Origin: Scybalosoma faecavium
Lineage (GTDB): Bacteria; Bacillota; Clostridia; Christensenellales; Christensenellaceae
Direction of reading: 5' to 3'
Assembly (NCBI GenBank): GCA_018716135.1
Contig: DVKG01000011.1
Coordinates: forward strand, 1 to 64,000
DNA: 64,000 bases
Positions 9,601 to 16,867 of this stretch are shown piece after piece. How positions within the stretch are numbered: position 1 is the first letter of the stretch; the number at the start of each line of letters is the position of its first letter. The notes beneath the pieces are model-generated. The model did not search any database and had not been told where the DNA came from. It saw nothing but the letters and a program-made list of their open reading frames with translations. The position numbers and the translations under genes were made by a program.

Positions 9601-9871
9601 TCATTACAGACCAAAAAACAGCAGGCCAATCGGGGTTGTTGTCCAATTTTATACCTATATAGGATTTTTCCAAATTTCCCATCTGCGCCGCCAGAGCCGC
9701 CGCTCCGCCGCGTATCATTATATCGTATTCACGATATGTACGCTTTTTTATGCCTGACTCATCGTCATACTCCGCCGCAATCTTGTCCCCGTACTCCGTC
9801 ATTATTGAATAAATATTTCTATACGAAAACTCGCTCGCCAGCTTATCGAGAGTATTAAAGCACTCTTTCAT
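6608..9871 (-). CDS. Acyl-AMP ligase / acyl carrier / alpha-oxoamine synthase fusion
   Basis: 1087-residue protein with three domains in order. (1) Residues 1-545 are an adenylate-forming ligase with CTSGTTGTARV near 159, GFGMTEAG near 352 and GRLKEVIVDQSGENIYPDE near 437. (2) Residues ~570-670 are an acyl carrier domain with the phosphopantetheine serine in LGGDSLAV, near 619. (3) Residues ~720-1080 are a PLP enzyme of the alpha-oxoamine synthase family (AONS, KBL, serine palmitoyltransferase) with NLGSYNYLGLSG, VDEAHSTG near 893 and the PLP lysine in TLSKTLG near 928. The layout implies that a carboxylic acid is activated, held on the carrier in the same chain, then condensed with an amino acid with loss of CO2 to give an alpha-aminoketone. 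Acid and amino acid are unknown. Single gene with its own promoter. Confidence 0.88.
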   Translation of the reverse strand: MKECFNTLDKLASEFSYRNIYSIMTEYGDKIAAEYDDESGIKKRTYREYDIMIRGGAAALAAQMGNLEKSYIGIKLDNNPDWPAVFWSVMMAGYKPLLLDYRGDAAITLHLLDTAGAVAIITDDKAEYPGYDKITPTSLLGKKLDEGFSPDWADEVALCTSGTTGTARVFVYNGDAMGHQMDNARYFLKDNGDIMYDTSDGECKNLAFLPLHHIFGFVAVYMWYSFFGKTIVYLKDKSPKTIMDTCRRHEVTHIFCVPMFWNNVTQGIMRKVAQGGERQERMFRRISRISYSTQSHAKRKGRRVMGASVFRSIQESLVGGSVRFMINGGGHILPDTLKTINTIGYPLYNGFGMTEAGITSVEFSYDICQRVKGSVGKPFESVKYKISDEGELLISGKSLYSGQMVAGEYVPRTDEWFATGDIATLRDGKLYIEGRLKEVIVDQSGENIYPDELEDYFIQMPYVTDYCVMGAKMGGDYEEVIMVMKLEEDADEKAIAALSEEILEANNALPMAKKVRHVLISDDPLPVANGIKVQRQKLRKAIEDGSWRYRELNLALQKLEGTPAEKIQTGETKKIDAAEADESFIEIKNFVRSVFADVLVLKESEIGDFDHFVNDLGGDSLAVIGVISQLEEKYSMYIPDEEFQNVVNVQEIAELIYVKLNGGEVSKPEENQEHAAASGERITDFTQTEEYKMLLDRMKREIKNPEANPYFVAHDSTVRDTSVIGGKEVINLGSYNYLGLSGHPETVEAAIDAVKKYGTSASGSRILAGEKTLYMKLEEEIADWKHTGAAIVMTGGHSTNLNFIGSFCTKGDLIIYDALSHNSITMGCQLSQAESKAFPHNDTRALEGILQSITGKFRKVLIVVEGVYSMDGDIAPIPEFIRLKQKYGAFLMVDEAHSTGVIGEHGGGVDDYFGLPGDAIDIKMGTLSKTLGTCGGYIAARKEIIDYLKYSMPGFVFTAGISPPLAAACRKSIELIRRDNALVNQLHRNIAYIIKRLKELGLDTCSAKESAIVPVMIGPDDLAFEISHELLMNGVFIPPAVFPAVPKGQSRLRLSISAAHSIEQLEEAAQTIARVCSEHGVELKPQI

Positions 9872-9968
9872 TTACGATTTTCTCCTTCAGATTACTACAA
9901 ATACAATAATAAAAGATAATTTCTCAGACACGCGGATTAGCCCCGCGTATATACTTAAATACAGAATA

Positions 9969-9997
9969 ATGATACCACAATAATCCCGCATTGGCAA
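9969..9997 (-). promoter_or_regulatory. Promoter of the ligase/oxoamine synthase gene
   Basis: TTGCCA (9992-9997), 17-nt spacer, TATCAT (9969-9974) on the reverse strand. The leader of about 90 nt contains a small hairpin ACGCGG / CCGCGT (9930-9948). Confidence 0.6.
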
Positions 9998-10035
9998 ATT
10001 TGCACTCCATGTATTCTCTTACGCTTTTGTAATTT

Positions 10036-10066
10036 ATATAACCTATACATAATATAACCTATACAT
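10036..10066. repeat. Two tandem copies of a 15-nt AT-rich word
   Basis: ATATAACCTATACAT occurs at 10036-10050 and again at 10052-10066. Two copies only; it lies between a promoter and a terminator and no role is evident. Confidence 0.6.
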
Positions 10067-10096
10067 ATAAAATGCCGCTCAGCAAAGCCGAGCGGC
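10065..10096 (-). terminator. Terminator of the flavodiiron gene
   Basis: Perfect 7-bp stem GCCGCTC / GAGCGGC (10074-10080, 10090-10096), followed on the reverse strand by ATTTTAT. Confidence 0.7.
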
Positions 10097-10124
10097 ACAT
10101 CTTAAATCACATTACAATATGTCT

Positions 10125-12911
10125 TTATGCGAAAAGTTCTCCGAAAGAGCGCTTTTCTTCTATTGCTTTTATCATGTCTGCCATCTTAGACAGATCCCCT
10201 ACGAGTATAACTCCGCAGAGTTTCCCGCCCGTGAAATAGTAGCGTTCCAGCAGATCGTCCGCTTCGTCTTTTATTTCAACAGTCTTATACTCCACGCCCG
10301 CCGTCTTGCCCGGATCTCCGAGAGAGAACAGCTCTGTCTCCATCCCGTGGAACGCCAGTATCGGAGCTATCTGCTTATACGTCACTGTGTCGCCCGTAGC
10401 GCACGCGCCCGCCGTCTTGCCCTGCTCCTGAGCCTCCGGCCAAAGAGCGTAGTTCACTCCGTTGTACTGAGCGCAGTCTCCGCACGCATATACGCCCGGA
10501 ATGTTCGTCTGCATAGATTCGTCCACGACTATCGCACGGTCGATCTCTACTCCCGCTTCCTTAGCCAGAGCCGTATTCGCGCGAACTCCGCAGGACATTA
10601 TTATGAGCTCAGCCAGTATCACTTCCCCGCTGCTCAGTTTGATACCGGAGACCTTCGCATCGCCTTCTATGGACTCTATCTTCACTCCTGTCTCAACTCT
10701 CACGCCTACATCCGCGCATTTCTTGAGCAACAGCTCAGCCGACGCCGTATCCAGCTGTCTGCCCATAACCTGAGGAGCCAACTCCAGAACCGTAACCTCG
10801 CATTTAGCCTTGCGCAGCTCCCACGCCGCCTCGAGTCCGAGTACGCCGCCGCCGATAACCACCGCGTTCTTCAGCGCATTGCCCATAGCCTGAACCTTCG
10901 CCACGTCGCTTATGCGGCGGATAGCCACGACGCCTTCCTTCTCATGTCCGGGAATAGGCGGAATGAAACTCTCGCTGCCCAGAGCAAAGATGAGCTTTGT
11001 ATAAGGCAGTTTGAAGTCGCCGTCCAATACTATCTCTTTTTTCTCCGTGTCCACGCTCGTTATCTGTCTGTCCAATATCTGAACTATGCCGCGCGCCTCA
11101 TACCAACCGGCGGGATGCAGCTCAATCTGCTCCGGCGTGAGACCTGAGAGCATTGCTTTTGTCAGCATGGGACGCTGATACGTCGGACCTTCATTAGAAA
11201 TCAGCAGTATTCGTCCCGTTTTGTCACGCTCTCGGATAGCCTCCGCCGCGCTCACGCCTGCGCATCCGTTGCCGAGTATTGCATATGTGTTCTTCGTATC
11301 ATTGCGGAAAGCGACTTCCTCCTGCTCCACTTCCACAAATTTGTCTCTGCCTACGCCGCAGACAGGGCATGTATCGAGAGCAGCGTTGAATATCTCACCG
11401 CATACGATACATTTGACAAGCTTCTGCCCGGGCTTCGCCGCGGGTTTCTTCTTATCCTCTTCGAGCGGAATGTAATACTCAGGACCTACGCCGCAGACGG
11501 GGCACTTCTCTTCAGACGCGCTGAATATAGCGCCGCAAATCTTGCAGCGAACCTTCTCGTCCGGCTTCGGCTCTGCGGGTGCATCTTCTGTTATCGCCAC
11601 GAAATTCTCCGGACCGACCTTGCAGACGGGACATTCGTCCATTCCTTCGTCAAACACAGCTCCGCATACTACGCACTTTACTTTCTTCTTGGGCGCGCGC
11701 TGTACGGCTCTATCCGACTCCAGGAGCTTCTCTGCAAAATTCGCGCCGAACTCCTTCGCCTGCTTGAGCTGAAGCTCACTGGGCTTGAAGCGCACGCGGA
11801 AGCCCTCTACCGTATTCATCTTGAGCTGCTTCAAGCGCTCCATTATGTGCGGCACGCCTTCGCCGCTCCAGCCATAGCTACCGAAAGCACTCGCCAGCTT
11901 GCCTCCGTGCGTCCCTGCGAACATGCCCGTCGTCAAATCCCAGATGGGCTTCAGAGCCTCGCCGACTATAGTAGGCGTACCCAGAAGTATTCCGTCGGCG
12001 AAGAGCAGTTCCTCCGCGACTTTATCCGCGTCCGCCGACACCATATCGTACATGCGGACGTCTATGTCTCCGCTCTCTTTTATTCCCTCGCTTATAGCCT
12101 CCGCGAGCATTCCCGTGTAGCCGTATGCGCTGACATATGGGATAATAACCGTCGGCTTGGGATTGGGGTTGATCACCGTAGACCATTCTTCATATGTATC
12201 GAGCATCCACTCTATATCTGTATCCAGCACGGGACCGTGCCCGGGACATATCATGTCCACTTCCAGCGCCCTGACCCTTTTGAGTGCATCCAGCATAAAC
12301 GGTTTGAACGGCCCGATAATGCAGTCATAGTAATACTTCGTAGCGCGGAGATAGCCCTCGCGATCCGTAACCTTGCTCACCAGTATGTCGTCCATAGCAT
12401 AGTGAGAGCCGAACGAGTCGCATGTAACCAGAGTTTTATCCTCGCGAATATAAGTGTACATCGTGTCCGGCCAATGCAGGTTGGGCACGACTATGAATTC
12501 CAGCGTCTTGTCGTCCAGCTTCAGCGTCTGACCGTCTTTTATCGCTATCGAGTAGAAATCCTTGTTTACAATTTCTTTTAGGAAGCTGATTGCACAACCC
12601 GTAGCTACTATCTTGAGACGCGGGTTAATATCCAGCAGACGCTCAACGCTGCCGCTGTGGTCAGGTTCCGTATGGCTTACTACAAGATAATCTACCTCTT
12701 CCAAAGGCGTTATCTCACCGACTTTTTCCAGCCAGCTATCCAGACATTTCACCTTCGCCGTCTCAAACAAAACGGTATGGTTTTCCGTTTTCAGAACGTA
12801 TGAGTTGTAGGTCGTGCCAAATTCGGTATACATTATTATATCGAACACTCTCAAGTCATGATCCAGAGCTCCGGTAAAATAGAACCCCTTCTTCAGCTCA
12901 ATTTTTTTCAT
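10125..12911 (-). CDS. Flavodiiron protein / three short rubredoxins / NADH:rubredoxin reductase fusion
   Basis: 928-residue cytoplasmic oxygen- or NO-reducing protein. Residues 1-250 are the diiron metallo-beta-lactamase-like domain (HTEPDHSG near 80, LHWPDTM, PGHGP). Residues ~255-400 are an FMN flavodoxin (YVSAYGYTGMLAE, then GSYGWSGEG). Three similar Cys4 knuckles follow near 410-430, 452-472 and 499-519, each C-x2-C-x11-C-x2-C, which is shorter than classical rubredoxin and resembles the rubrerythrin or short-spaced type. Residues ~540-928 are an FAD/NADH oxidoreductase (GNGCAGVSAAE, VIGGGVLGLEAAWE, VYACGDCAQ). The whole chain could pass electrons from NADH to O2 or NO in one polypeptide, similar to the class F flavodiiron proteins described in clostridia but with three knuckles. 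AGGA precedes the ATG by 9 nt. Confidence 0.93.
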   Translation of the reverse strand: MKKIELKKGFYFTGALDHDLRVFDIIMYTEFGTTYNSYVLKTENHTVLFETAKVKCLDSWLEKVGEITPLEEVDYLVVSHTEPDHSGSVERLLDINPRLKIVATGCAISFLKEIVNKDFYSIAIKDGQTLKLDDKTLEFIVVPNLHWPDTMYTYIREDKTLVTCDSFGSHYAMDDILVSKVTDREGYLRATKYYYDCIIGPFKPFMLDALKRVRALEVDMICPGHGPVLDTDIEWMLDTYEEWSTVINPNPKPTVIIPYVSAYGYTGMLAEAISEGIKESGDIDVRMYDMVSADADKVAEELLFADGILLGTPTIVGEALKPIWDLTTGMFAGTHGGKLASAFGSYGWSGEGVPHIMERLKQLKMNTVEGFRVRFKPSELQLKQAKEFGANFAEKLLESDRAVQRAPKKKVKCVVCGAVFDEGMDECPVCKVGPENFVAITEDAPAEPKPDEKVRCKICGAIFSASEEKCPVCGVGPEYYIPLEEDKKKPAAKPGQKLVKCIVCGEIFNAALDTCPVCGVGRDKFVEVEQEEVAFRNDTKNTYAILGNGCAGVSAAEAIRERDKTGRILLISNEGPTYQRPMLTKAMLSGLTPEQIELHPAGWYEARGIVQILDRQITSVDTEKKEIVLDGDFKLPYTKLIFALGSESFIPPIPGHEKEGVVAIRRISDVAKVQAMGNALKNAVVIGGGVLGLEAAWELRKAKCEVTVLELAPQVMGRQLDTASAELLLKKCADVGVRVETGVKIESIEGDAKVSGIKLSSGEVILAELIIMSCGVRANTALAKEAGVEIDRAIVVDESMQTNIPGVYACGDCAQYNGVNYALWPEAQEQGKTAGACATGDTVTYKQIAPILAFHGMETELFSLGDPGKTAGVEYKTVEIKDEADDLLERYYFTGGKLCGVILVGDLSKMADMIKAIEEKRSFGELFA

Positions 12912-12979
12912 CTGTTGCTGTCCTTTCTTTTTTCTTTCCTGTTTTTCTTTTTCGTATTAATAAAGTTGCTTTCGCAAAT

Positions 12980-13017
12980 ATAATACAGCATATTTTCCCA
13001 TGTGAAACACATGCTGT
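12980..13017 (-). promoter_or_regulatory. Promoter and palindromic operator of the flavodiiron gene
   Basis: A -10 TATTAT lies at 12980-12985 on the reverse strand. The expected -35 position is covered by a perfect palindrome CATGTG-AAA-CACATG (12999-13013), nested in a wider repeat ACAGCAT / ATGCTGT (12985-12991, 13011-13017). The position over the -35 suits a repressor site. The regulator is not identifiable, and the half-sites do not fit the usual Rex spacing. Confidence 0.5.
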
Positions 13018-13206
13018 CCAATATATAGTATCCTTTTTCTCAGTATTTTAGCAGCATACAGCGCATTCCCTTTCATTCCTTCCCTAAAGCCAAGAAAAAA
13101 ATCACAATAAATAATATTTTTTTCAAAACATGCAATATTTCAGCCTGTTCGTGAATTATATTTACGAAGAAACGATAAAGCCAACGACACAGGAGGTAAA
13201 AAAACC

Positions 13207-13989
13207 ATGATGAAAAAGATTATTTTTATAGCAACATCCGCAGCAGCCGTTCTCAGCTTCGCAGCCTGCACCAGCGCAGCATCCCCGAGCGCGACAGCAT
13301 CTGAACCGGCAGTCAGCGAACCCGTCGCTTCGGAAGCTCCCGCTGCTTCAGAGGCTCCCGCTTCTGCAGAACAAACACCCGCAGAGAGCGCGGCAGCATC
13401 TTCCGGCGCATCGCTAAGCGTAGTCGGCGAATGGTACGATACAGACGATGCAGGAGAAAGCATCATATTCTACGAAGACGGCAAATTTGAGATTTATGAC
13501 CAGGAGAACAACTCGCGCGTTAAAACGGACGAAGGCACATACACTCTCTCCGGCAGCGAGCTTACCCTGGAAGGCACAGAGCTGGACGACAACAAAAAAG
13601 AAACGTTCACAGGCACAGGTACTCTCAACTCTGAAAGCAGCCTCACACTCACTCTTGTCGATAACGACGACAACAAGCCCGACACGGACGAATTTATTTC
13701 TCTAGGCAGTGTTAAAATAGCTGAAAGCATAGATAAAGCAGCGCTTGCCTCCGCAGTCTGGAAGAGCAGCGGCACAGAGCTTGAGTTTGCCTCTGATTCG
13801 CAAAAATGCACTCTTACAATCAACGGCGAAGTCAAAAACTGCACATATGAAATTGAAGGCGGCTTTATAGAAGTAGAATGGGAAGAAGCTGACAACAGCA
13901 AGGACGACGATCACGAATTCGCAATGTCCGACGACAATTCTACACTGTACGCCCTCAGCCTTGACGGAGAAGCTCTGACTCAGAAATAA
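13207..13989 (+). CDS. Lipoprotein with Ala/Ser/Glu linker and lipocalin-like repeats
   Basis: 260-residue putative lipoprotein. The signal peptide ends in the lipobox LSFAAC, so Cys21 would be lipidated and the protein held on the outer face of the membrane. Residues ~22-75 are a low-complexity Ala/Ser/Pro/Glu stalk. Two related beta-rich units follow: one from about residue 77 (VVGEWYDTDDAGESIIFYEDGKFEI, then a TYTLSGSELTL strand) and a second from about 180 (VWKSSGTELEF). The pattern resembles small lipocalin-like domains of clostridial lipoproteins; the ligand is unknown. AGGAGG lies 10 nt before the ATG. A terminator follows, so it is monocistronic. Confidence 0.75.
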   Translation: MMKKIIFIATSAAAVLSFAACTSAASPSATASEPAVSEPVASEAPAASEAPASAEQTPAESAAASSGASLSVVGEWYDTDDAGESIIFYEDGKFEIYDQENNSRVKTDEGTYTLSGSELTLEGTELDDNKKETFTGTGTLNSESSLTLTLVDNDDNKPDTDEFISLGSVKIAESIDKAALASAVWKSSGTELEFASDSQKCTLTINGEVKNCTYEIEGGFIEVEWEEADNSKDDDHEFAMSDDNSTLYALSLDGEALTQK

Positions 13990-14005
13990 CGCAAAAAACA
14001 CGGCT

Positions 14006-14037
14006 GACAGACCGGAATACCCGGTCTGTCTTTATTT
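14006..14037 (+). terminator. Terminator of the first lipoprotein gene
   Basis: Perfect 10-bp stem GACAGACCGG / CCGGTCTGTC (14006-14015, 14021-14030) followed by TTTATTT. Confidence 0.85.
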
Positions 14038-14064
14038 GACACAAAATCAATACTGTTGTATCAT
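14036..14064 (+). promoter_or_regulatory. Promoter of the small lipoprotein gene
   Basis: TTGACA (14036-14041), 17-nt spacer, TATCAT (14059-14064). The -35 directly abuts the T-tail of the preceding terminator. Confidence 0.7.
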
Positions 14065-14130
14065 ATCCATGTCGATTAGAGTAGTTTTTTTACTGCTCAA
14101 AACCACAATTATAGAAAGGAAGCTGCAAAA

Positions 14131-14505
14131 ATGTTCAAAAAAATAAAAATCACAGCCGCCGCTCTCATTCTGCTGCTCTGCATGACGGCGTGCAGCATTG
14201 TCTATCCCAGCGAAAGCGCAGCCGCACTTCCCGACATAACGCATGAGGAATTGGCGTCTAAAACATGGTCGGCAGAAGTATCCCTGCTCGGCGAGCCTCA
14301 CAAGGTGTCCGTCACCTTCCCCGAAAAAGGCAGGGGAATCGCCAACGTAGACGGCTCGGACCTCAGCTTCAACTACAGCATAAACGGCAGAGAGCTGACG
14401 GCGAGCACCTCCGACGGAGAGTACAACGTCACGGCAAAAATGTCGGACGACGGCTCTCAGCTTACCGTAAATTATATTGCAACAATCACTCTGACAGCAG
14501 AATAG
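14131..14505 (+). CDS. Small lipoprotein of unknown function
   Basis: 124-residue putative lipoprotein. A short charged start (MFKKIKI), a hydrophobic core and the lipobox LCMTAC mark lipidation at Cys21. The mature part of about 100 residues is predicted beta-rich (HKVSVTFPEKGRGIANVDG, then alternating polar strands) and resembles one unit of the neighbouring 260-residue lipoprotein in style, although no clear alignment can be made by eye. AAAGGAAG precedes the ATG. Function unknown. Confidence 0.7.
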   Translation: MFKKIKITAAALILLLCMTACSIVYPSESAAALPDITHEELASKTWSAEVSLLGEPHKVSVTFPEKGRGIANVDGSDLSFNYSINGRELTASTSDGEYNVTAKMSDDGSQLTVNYIATITLTAE

Positions 14506-14510
14506 CTATT

Positions 14511-14573
14511 TCCCTCTCTATAGGCGGCGAGGAACATCTAAGGCTTCGCCCCTCGCTCACTTATTAAATTGAT
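14511..14573 (+). repeat. Remnant of the ~140-bp intergenic repeat
   Basis: Contains CTCTATAGGCGGCG, then AACATCTAA joined directly to GGCTTCGCCCCTCGCTCACTT. These two blocks match the first and last thirds of the full copy at 28072-28213; the central hairpin is missing. It lies between two convergent lipoprotein genes. Confidence 0.65.
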
Positions 14574-14581
14574 TTTTCCAA

Positions 14582-14616
14582 CAAAAAAAGAGTTCAAGCT
14601 TGAACTCTTTTTTATT
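14582..14616. terminator. Bidirectional terminator between lipoprotein genes
   Basis: A 20-bp palindrome AGAGTTCAAGCTTGAACTCT flanked by an A-tract on the left and a T-tract on the right, active in both directions. Confidence 0.85.
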
Positions 14617-14622
14617 TTATTC

Positions 14623-15459
14623 TTACACTGTTTCTTCTATAATCACCGTGCCGTCATGGTTCTCAATTACAATATTAATTGACGGGTTTTCGGACGTTGT
14701 CGTAAACTCCAGAGCGCTCTTTATGCTCTCCCATACGCTCGCATTTTCTTCTTTAATGTATTGCTCGAGCTGAGTTTTAAGTTCATCCGTAACATCTACC
14801 TGAGATTGAAACTTATATGTATAAGTCAGAACATCCCCTTCTCCCGTGATGTCCACTTTCATGCCGCTGGACGCCAACTGCTCATTGACAGTCTCGAGCT
14901 GGTTCTTCAGCGCATCGGATTTTACGTATTCTTCTATCGACATTTTCTCCGTCTCGGGTATTTCGGTGGAACCGTCAGAATCTGCCGACGTATACTCCTT
15001 TTCTGTTATGAGACTGCCGTCAGCATTCAAATAGCGGACTATGACGCTTATGTTGTCCCCTTCTACAAGCTGCTCCAGCTGAGCTGCTATTGCTCCATAC
15101 AGCTTTAAACCTTCCTCGGAGTTCATCTGCGTATCCAAATACGTTTTCATAGACTCTGCATCTGTATCTGAACCGCTCACAAATTCATATACAAGCGTGT
15201 CGCCCTCCGCCTTCAGATCTACACTTAAGCCCATGTCGCTCGCCTGCGCATTTATCTGATCCAACGCAGCCGCTCCTTCTGAAGAATTTACAAACTCCTC
15301 CATCGACGCGTATGTTTTGCTCGAGGTTTTTTGACTTTCCGATGCCGCAGCGCTGCTCTCCGCAGATGAACTCGCCTGCGATGATCCGCTGCAAGCGGAA
15401 AATCCCATCAGCACAACGACAAACATCGCCGCTGCCGCCGCTTTAAACACCTTTTTCAT
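14623..15459 (-). CDS. DUF4854-like lipoprotein with duplicated domain
   Basis: 278-residue putative lipoprotein, lipobox GFSAC, then a Ser/Ala linker. Two homologous units follow: YASMEEFVNSSEGAAALDQ...MGLSVDLKAEGDTLVYEF (from ~50) and MSIEEYVKSDALKNQLE...GMKVDITGEGDVLTYTY (from ~172). The pattern matches the DUF4854 family of clostridial lipoproteins, function unknown. AGGAGG lies 8 nt before the ATG. Monocistronic, with its own promoter and terminator. Confidence 0.8.
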   Translation of the reverse strand: MKKVFKAAAAAMFVVVLMGFSACSGSSQASSSAESSAAASESQKTSSKTYASMEEFVNSSEGAAALDQINAQASDMGLSVDLKAEGDTLVYEFVSGSDTDAESMKTYLDTQMNSEEGLKLYGAIAAQLEQLVEGDNISVIVRYLNADGSLITEKEYTSADSDGSTEIPETEKMSIEEYVKSDALKNQLETVNEQLASSGMKVDITGEGDVLTYTYKFQSQVDVTDELKTQLEQYIKEENASVWESIKSALEFTTTSENPSINIVIENHDGTVIIEETV

Positions 15460-15502
15460 TTTAGATTCCTCCTAAGTTGATTTTAATCAAAATTATAAAT
15501 AA

Positions 15503-15531
15503 ATTATAAAGCATATTTTTTAAAAATTCAA
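15503..15531 (-). promoter_or_regulatory. Promoter of the DUF4854 lipoprotein
   Basis: TTGAAT (15526-15531), 17-nt spacer, TATAAT (15503-15508) on the reverse strand. Confidence 0.7.
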
Positions 15532-15568
15532 TAAAAAAAGGAACTTCGGCAAAAAAATCCGAAGTCCC
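15532..15568 (-). terminator. Terminator of the rpsF-ssb-rpsR operon
   Basis: Stem GGGACTTCGG / CCGAAGTTCC (one G-T pair) followed by TTTTTTT on the reverse strand. Confidence 0.8.
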
Positions 15569-15596
15569 GCAGTTATAGCGATTGCAATTAATTCAA

Positions 15597-15845
15597 TCAA
15601 TCATCTGTATACGGCAGCAGAGCCATAACTCTAGCTCTCTTGATAGCCGTAGCCAGCTCGCGCTGGTGCTTTGCGCAAACGCCTGTAGCACGATGAGGAG
15701 CAATTTTACCACTCTCTGTGATGAAGCGCTTGAGCTTTGCCGTGTCCTTGTAGTCAACGCTGACTGCCTTCTCAGCACAGAAAGCGCAGACTTTTCTTCT
15801 AGGTCTTCTGCCGCCTCTCTGTCTTCTCTGGCCTCTATCTTCCAT
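15597..15845 (-). CDS. rpsR: Ribosomal protein S18
   Basis: 82-residue small-subunit protein that binds 16S rRNA as a dimer with S6. KVCAFCAEK near residue 18 and GVCAKHQREL near 56 provide the Cys/Cys/Cys/His set typical of the zinc-binding (C+) form of S18. The basic N-terminus RRQRGGRRPRRK and the end ARVMALLPYTDD fit the family. AGGAGA precedes the ATG. Last gene of rpsF-ssb-rpsR. Confidence 0.97.
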   Translation of the reverse strand: MEDRGQRRQRGGRRPRRKVCAFCAEKAVSVDYKDTAKLKRFITESGKIAPHRATGVCAKHQRELATAIKRARVMALLPYTDD

Positions 15846-15882
15846 TTTAATTATCTCCTAAAAATACCTGCTTCCCACGTTC

Positions 15883-16353
15883 TTAGAAGGGAAGGTCGTT
15901 GTCGTCTATGAGCGCTGCGTCAAACTCGCTCTCAAAGACGTTCTCCTCCGGCGCTGCGCTTCTCTGAGCTTCCTGCGCTCTGGGCGCGCTCGCGGCCGGT
16001 CTGCGCTGTGAATAGTCCGGCTCACCACTATAATTCCCGGCTCCTGCATTAGAATTGCTCAAAAACTCAACTCTGTCCGCGACTACTCTATATACAGTGC
16101 GCTTGGAGCCGTCTTTCGCTTCATATCTGTCCATCTGCATTTCGCCTTCTACAGCGACCTGTCTGCCTTTCGAGAGATACTTAGCGCAATTTTCACCTGC
16201 TTGTCTCCATACGGTGATATCAAAAAAATCAGTCTTATCTCTATCCATCCTACGGCTGACCGCAAGACTGAGACTACAAACGGATATGCCGTTAGGTGTC
16301 GTTCTTAATTCAGGATCTCTTGTAAGCCTTCCAACCAGAATTATCTTATTCAC
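15883..16353 (-). CDS. ssb: Single-stranded DNA-binding protein
   Basis: 156-residue SSB with an N-terminal OB fold (MNKIILVGRLTRDPELR, then TVWRQAGENCAKYLSKGRQVAVEGEM) over residues 1-105, a Gly/Pro/Gln-rich linker, and the acidic C-terminal tip DDNDLPF that docks repair and replication partners. It lies between rpsF and rpsR, the classical order in Firmicutes. Confidence 0.97.
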   Translation of the reverse strand: MNKIILVGRLTRDPELRTTPNGISVCSLSLAVSRRMDRDKTDFFDITVWRQAGENCAKYLSKGRQVAVEGEMQMDRYEAKDGSKRTVYRVVADRVEFLSNSNAGAGNYSGEPDYSQRRPAASAPRAQEAQRSAAPEENVFESEFDAALIDDNDLPF

Positions 16354-16383
16354 AGCCGTTCTCCTTTAAAAAACAAAATGCGA

Positions 16384-16749
16384 TTACTTCGCCTGCTCAG
16401 CAGCCGCAGCGTTGGCAGCGGCGATTTCAGCAGCCTTAGCTTCTTTCTTGAGATCTCTCTTGATCGTCATATAACGCATGATATTTTCGTTGATCTTGAA
16501 GTTTCTCTCAAGCTCCAAGGGCAGCTCTGCCGGCGCCTTGAAGTTAACGAGTACATAGTAACCCTCGCCGTAGCGACCTTCATTCTTAAAGTGGATCTTG
16601 TACGCAAGGCGTCTCTTGCCCCATTCGTCAATGTTTTCGACCTCGCCGCCGTTCTCTGTTATAATAGCTGCGAACTTAGCGATCAGAGCTTCTCTTGCCT
16701 CATCCTCCACCGTGGGCTTGATGATGTACAGTGTTTCATAGCTGTTCAT
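16384..16749 (-). CDS. rpsF: Ribosomal protein S6
   Basis: 121-residue S6 starting MNSYETLYIIKPTVED. The ATG at 16749 has AAGGAGGTGA ahead of it; the frame stays open upstream into the leader but without a ribosome site. The core ENGGEVENIDEWGKRRLAYKI fits the family. The C-terminus ends in an Ala/Glu/Lys tail (AAANAAAAEQAK). First gene of the operon. Confidence 0.96.
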   Translation of the reverse strand: MNSYETLYIIKPTVEDEAREALIAKFAAIITENGGEVENIDEWGKRRLAYKIHFKNEGRYGEGYYVLVNFKAPAELPLELERNFKINENIMRYMTIKRDLKKEAKAAEIAAANAAAAEQAK

Positions 16750-16775
16750 TATTGTCACCTCCTTCTGGACTTTTG

Positions 16776-16797
16776 GCACGGAGTCATCTCTCCGCGC
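16776..16797 (-). promoter_or_regulatory. Hairpin in the rpsF leader
   Basis: Stem GCGCGGAG / CTCCGTGC (one G-T pair) with a 6-nt loop, between the promoter and the rpsF ribosome site. Leaders of rpsF operons often carry an S6:S18-binding RNA motif; whether this hairpin is that motif cannot be decided by eye. Confidence 0.4.
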
Positions 16798-16811
16798 AAG
16801 GATACTTTCAT

Positions 16812-16840
16812 AGTATATCACGCAAGTCCAAACTTTGCAA
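16812..16840 (-). promoter_or_regulatory. rpsF operon promoter
   Basis: TTGCAA (16835-16840), 17-nt spacer, extended -10 TGATATACT (hexamer 16812-16817) on the reverse strand. Confidence 0.75.
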
Positions 16841-16867
16841 GTCTTTTTTGCCCGTCGATTATTTCCC

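Noticed and set aside
8201..9757. 518-codon open frame opposite the ligase/oxoamine synthase gene
   Set aside because: Arg/Tyr/His-rich composition, no motif, and full overlap with a well-supported gene.
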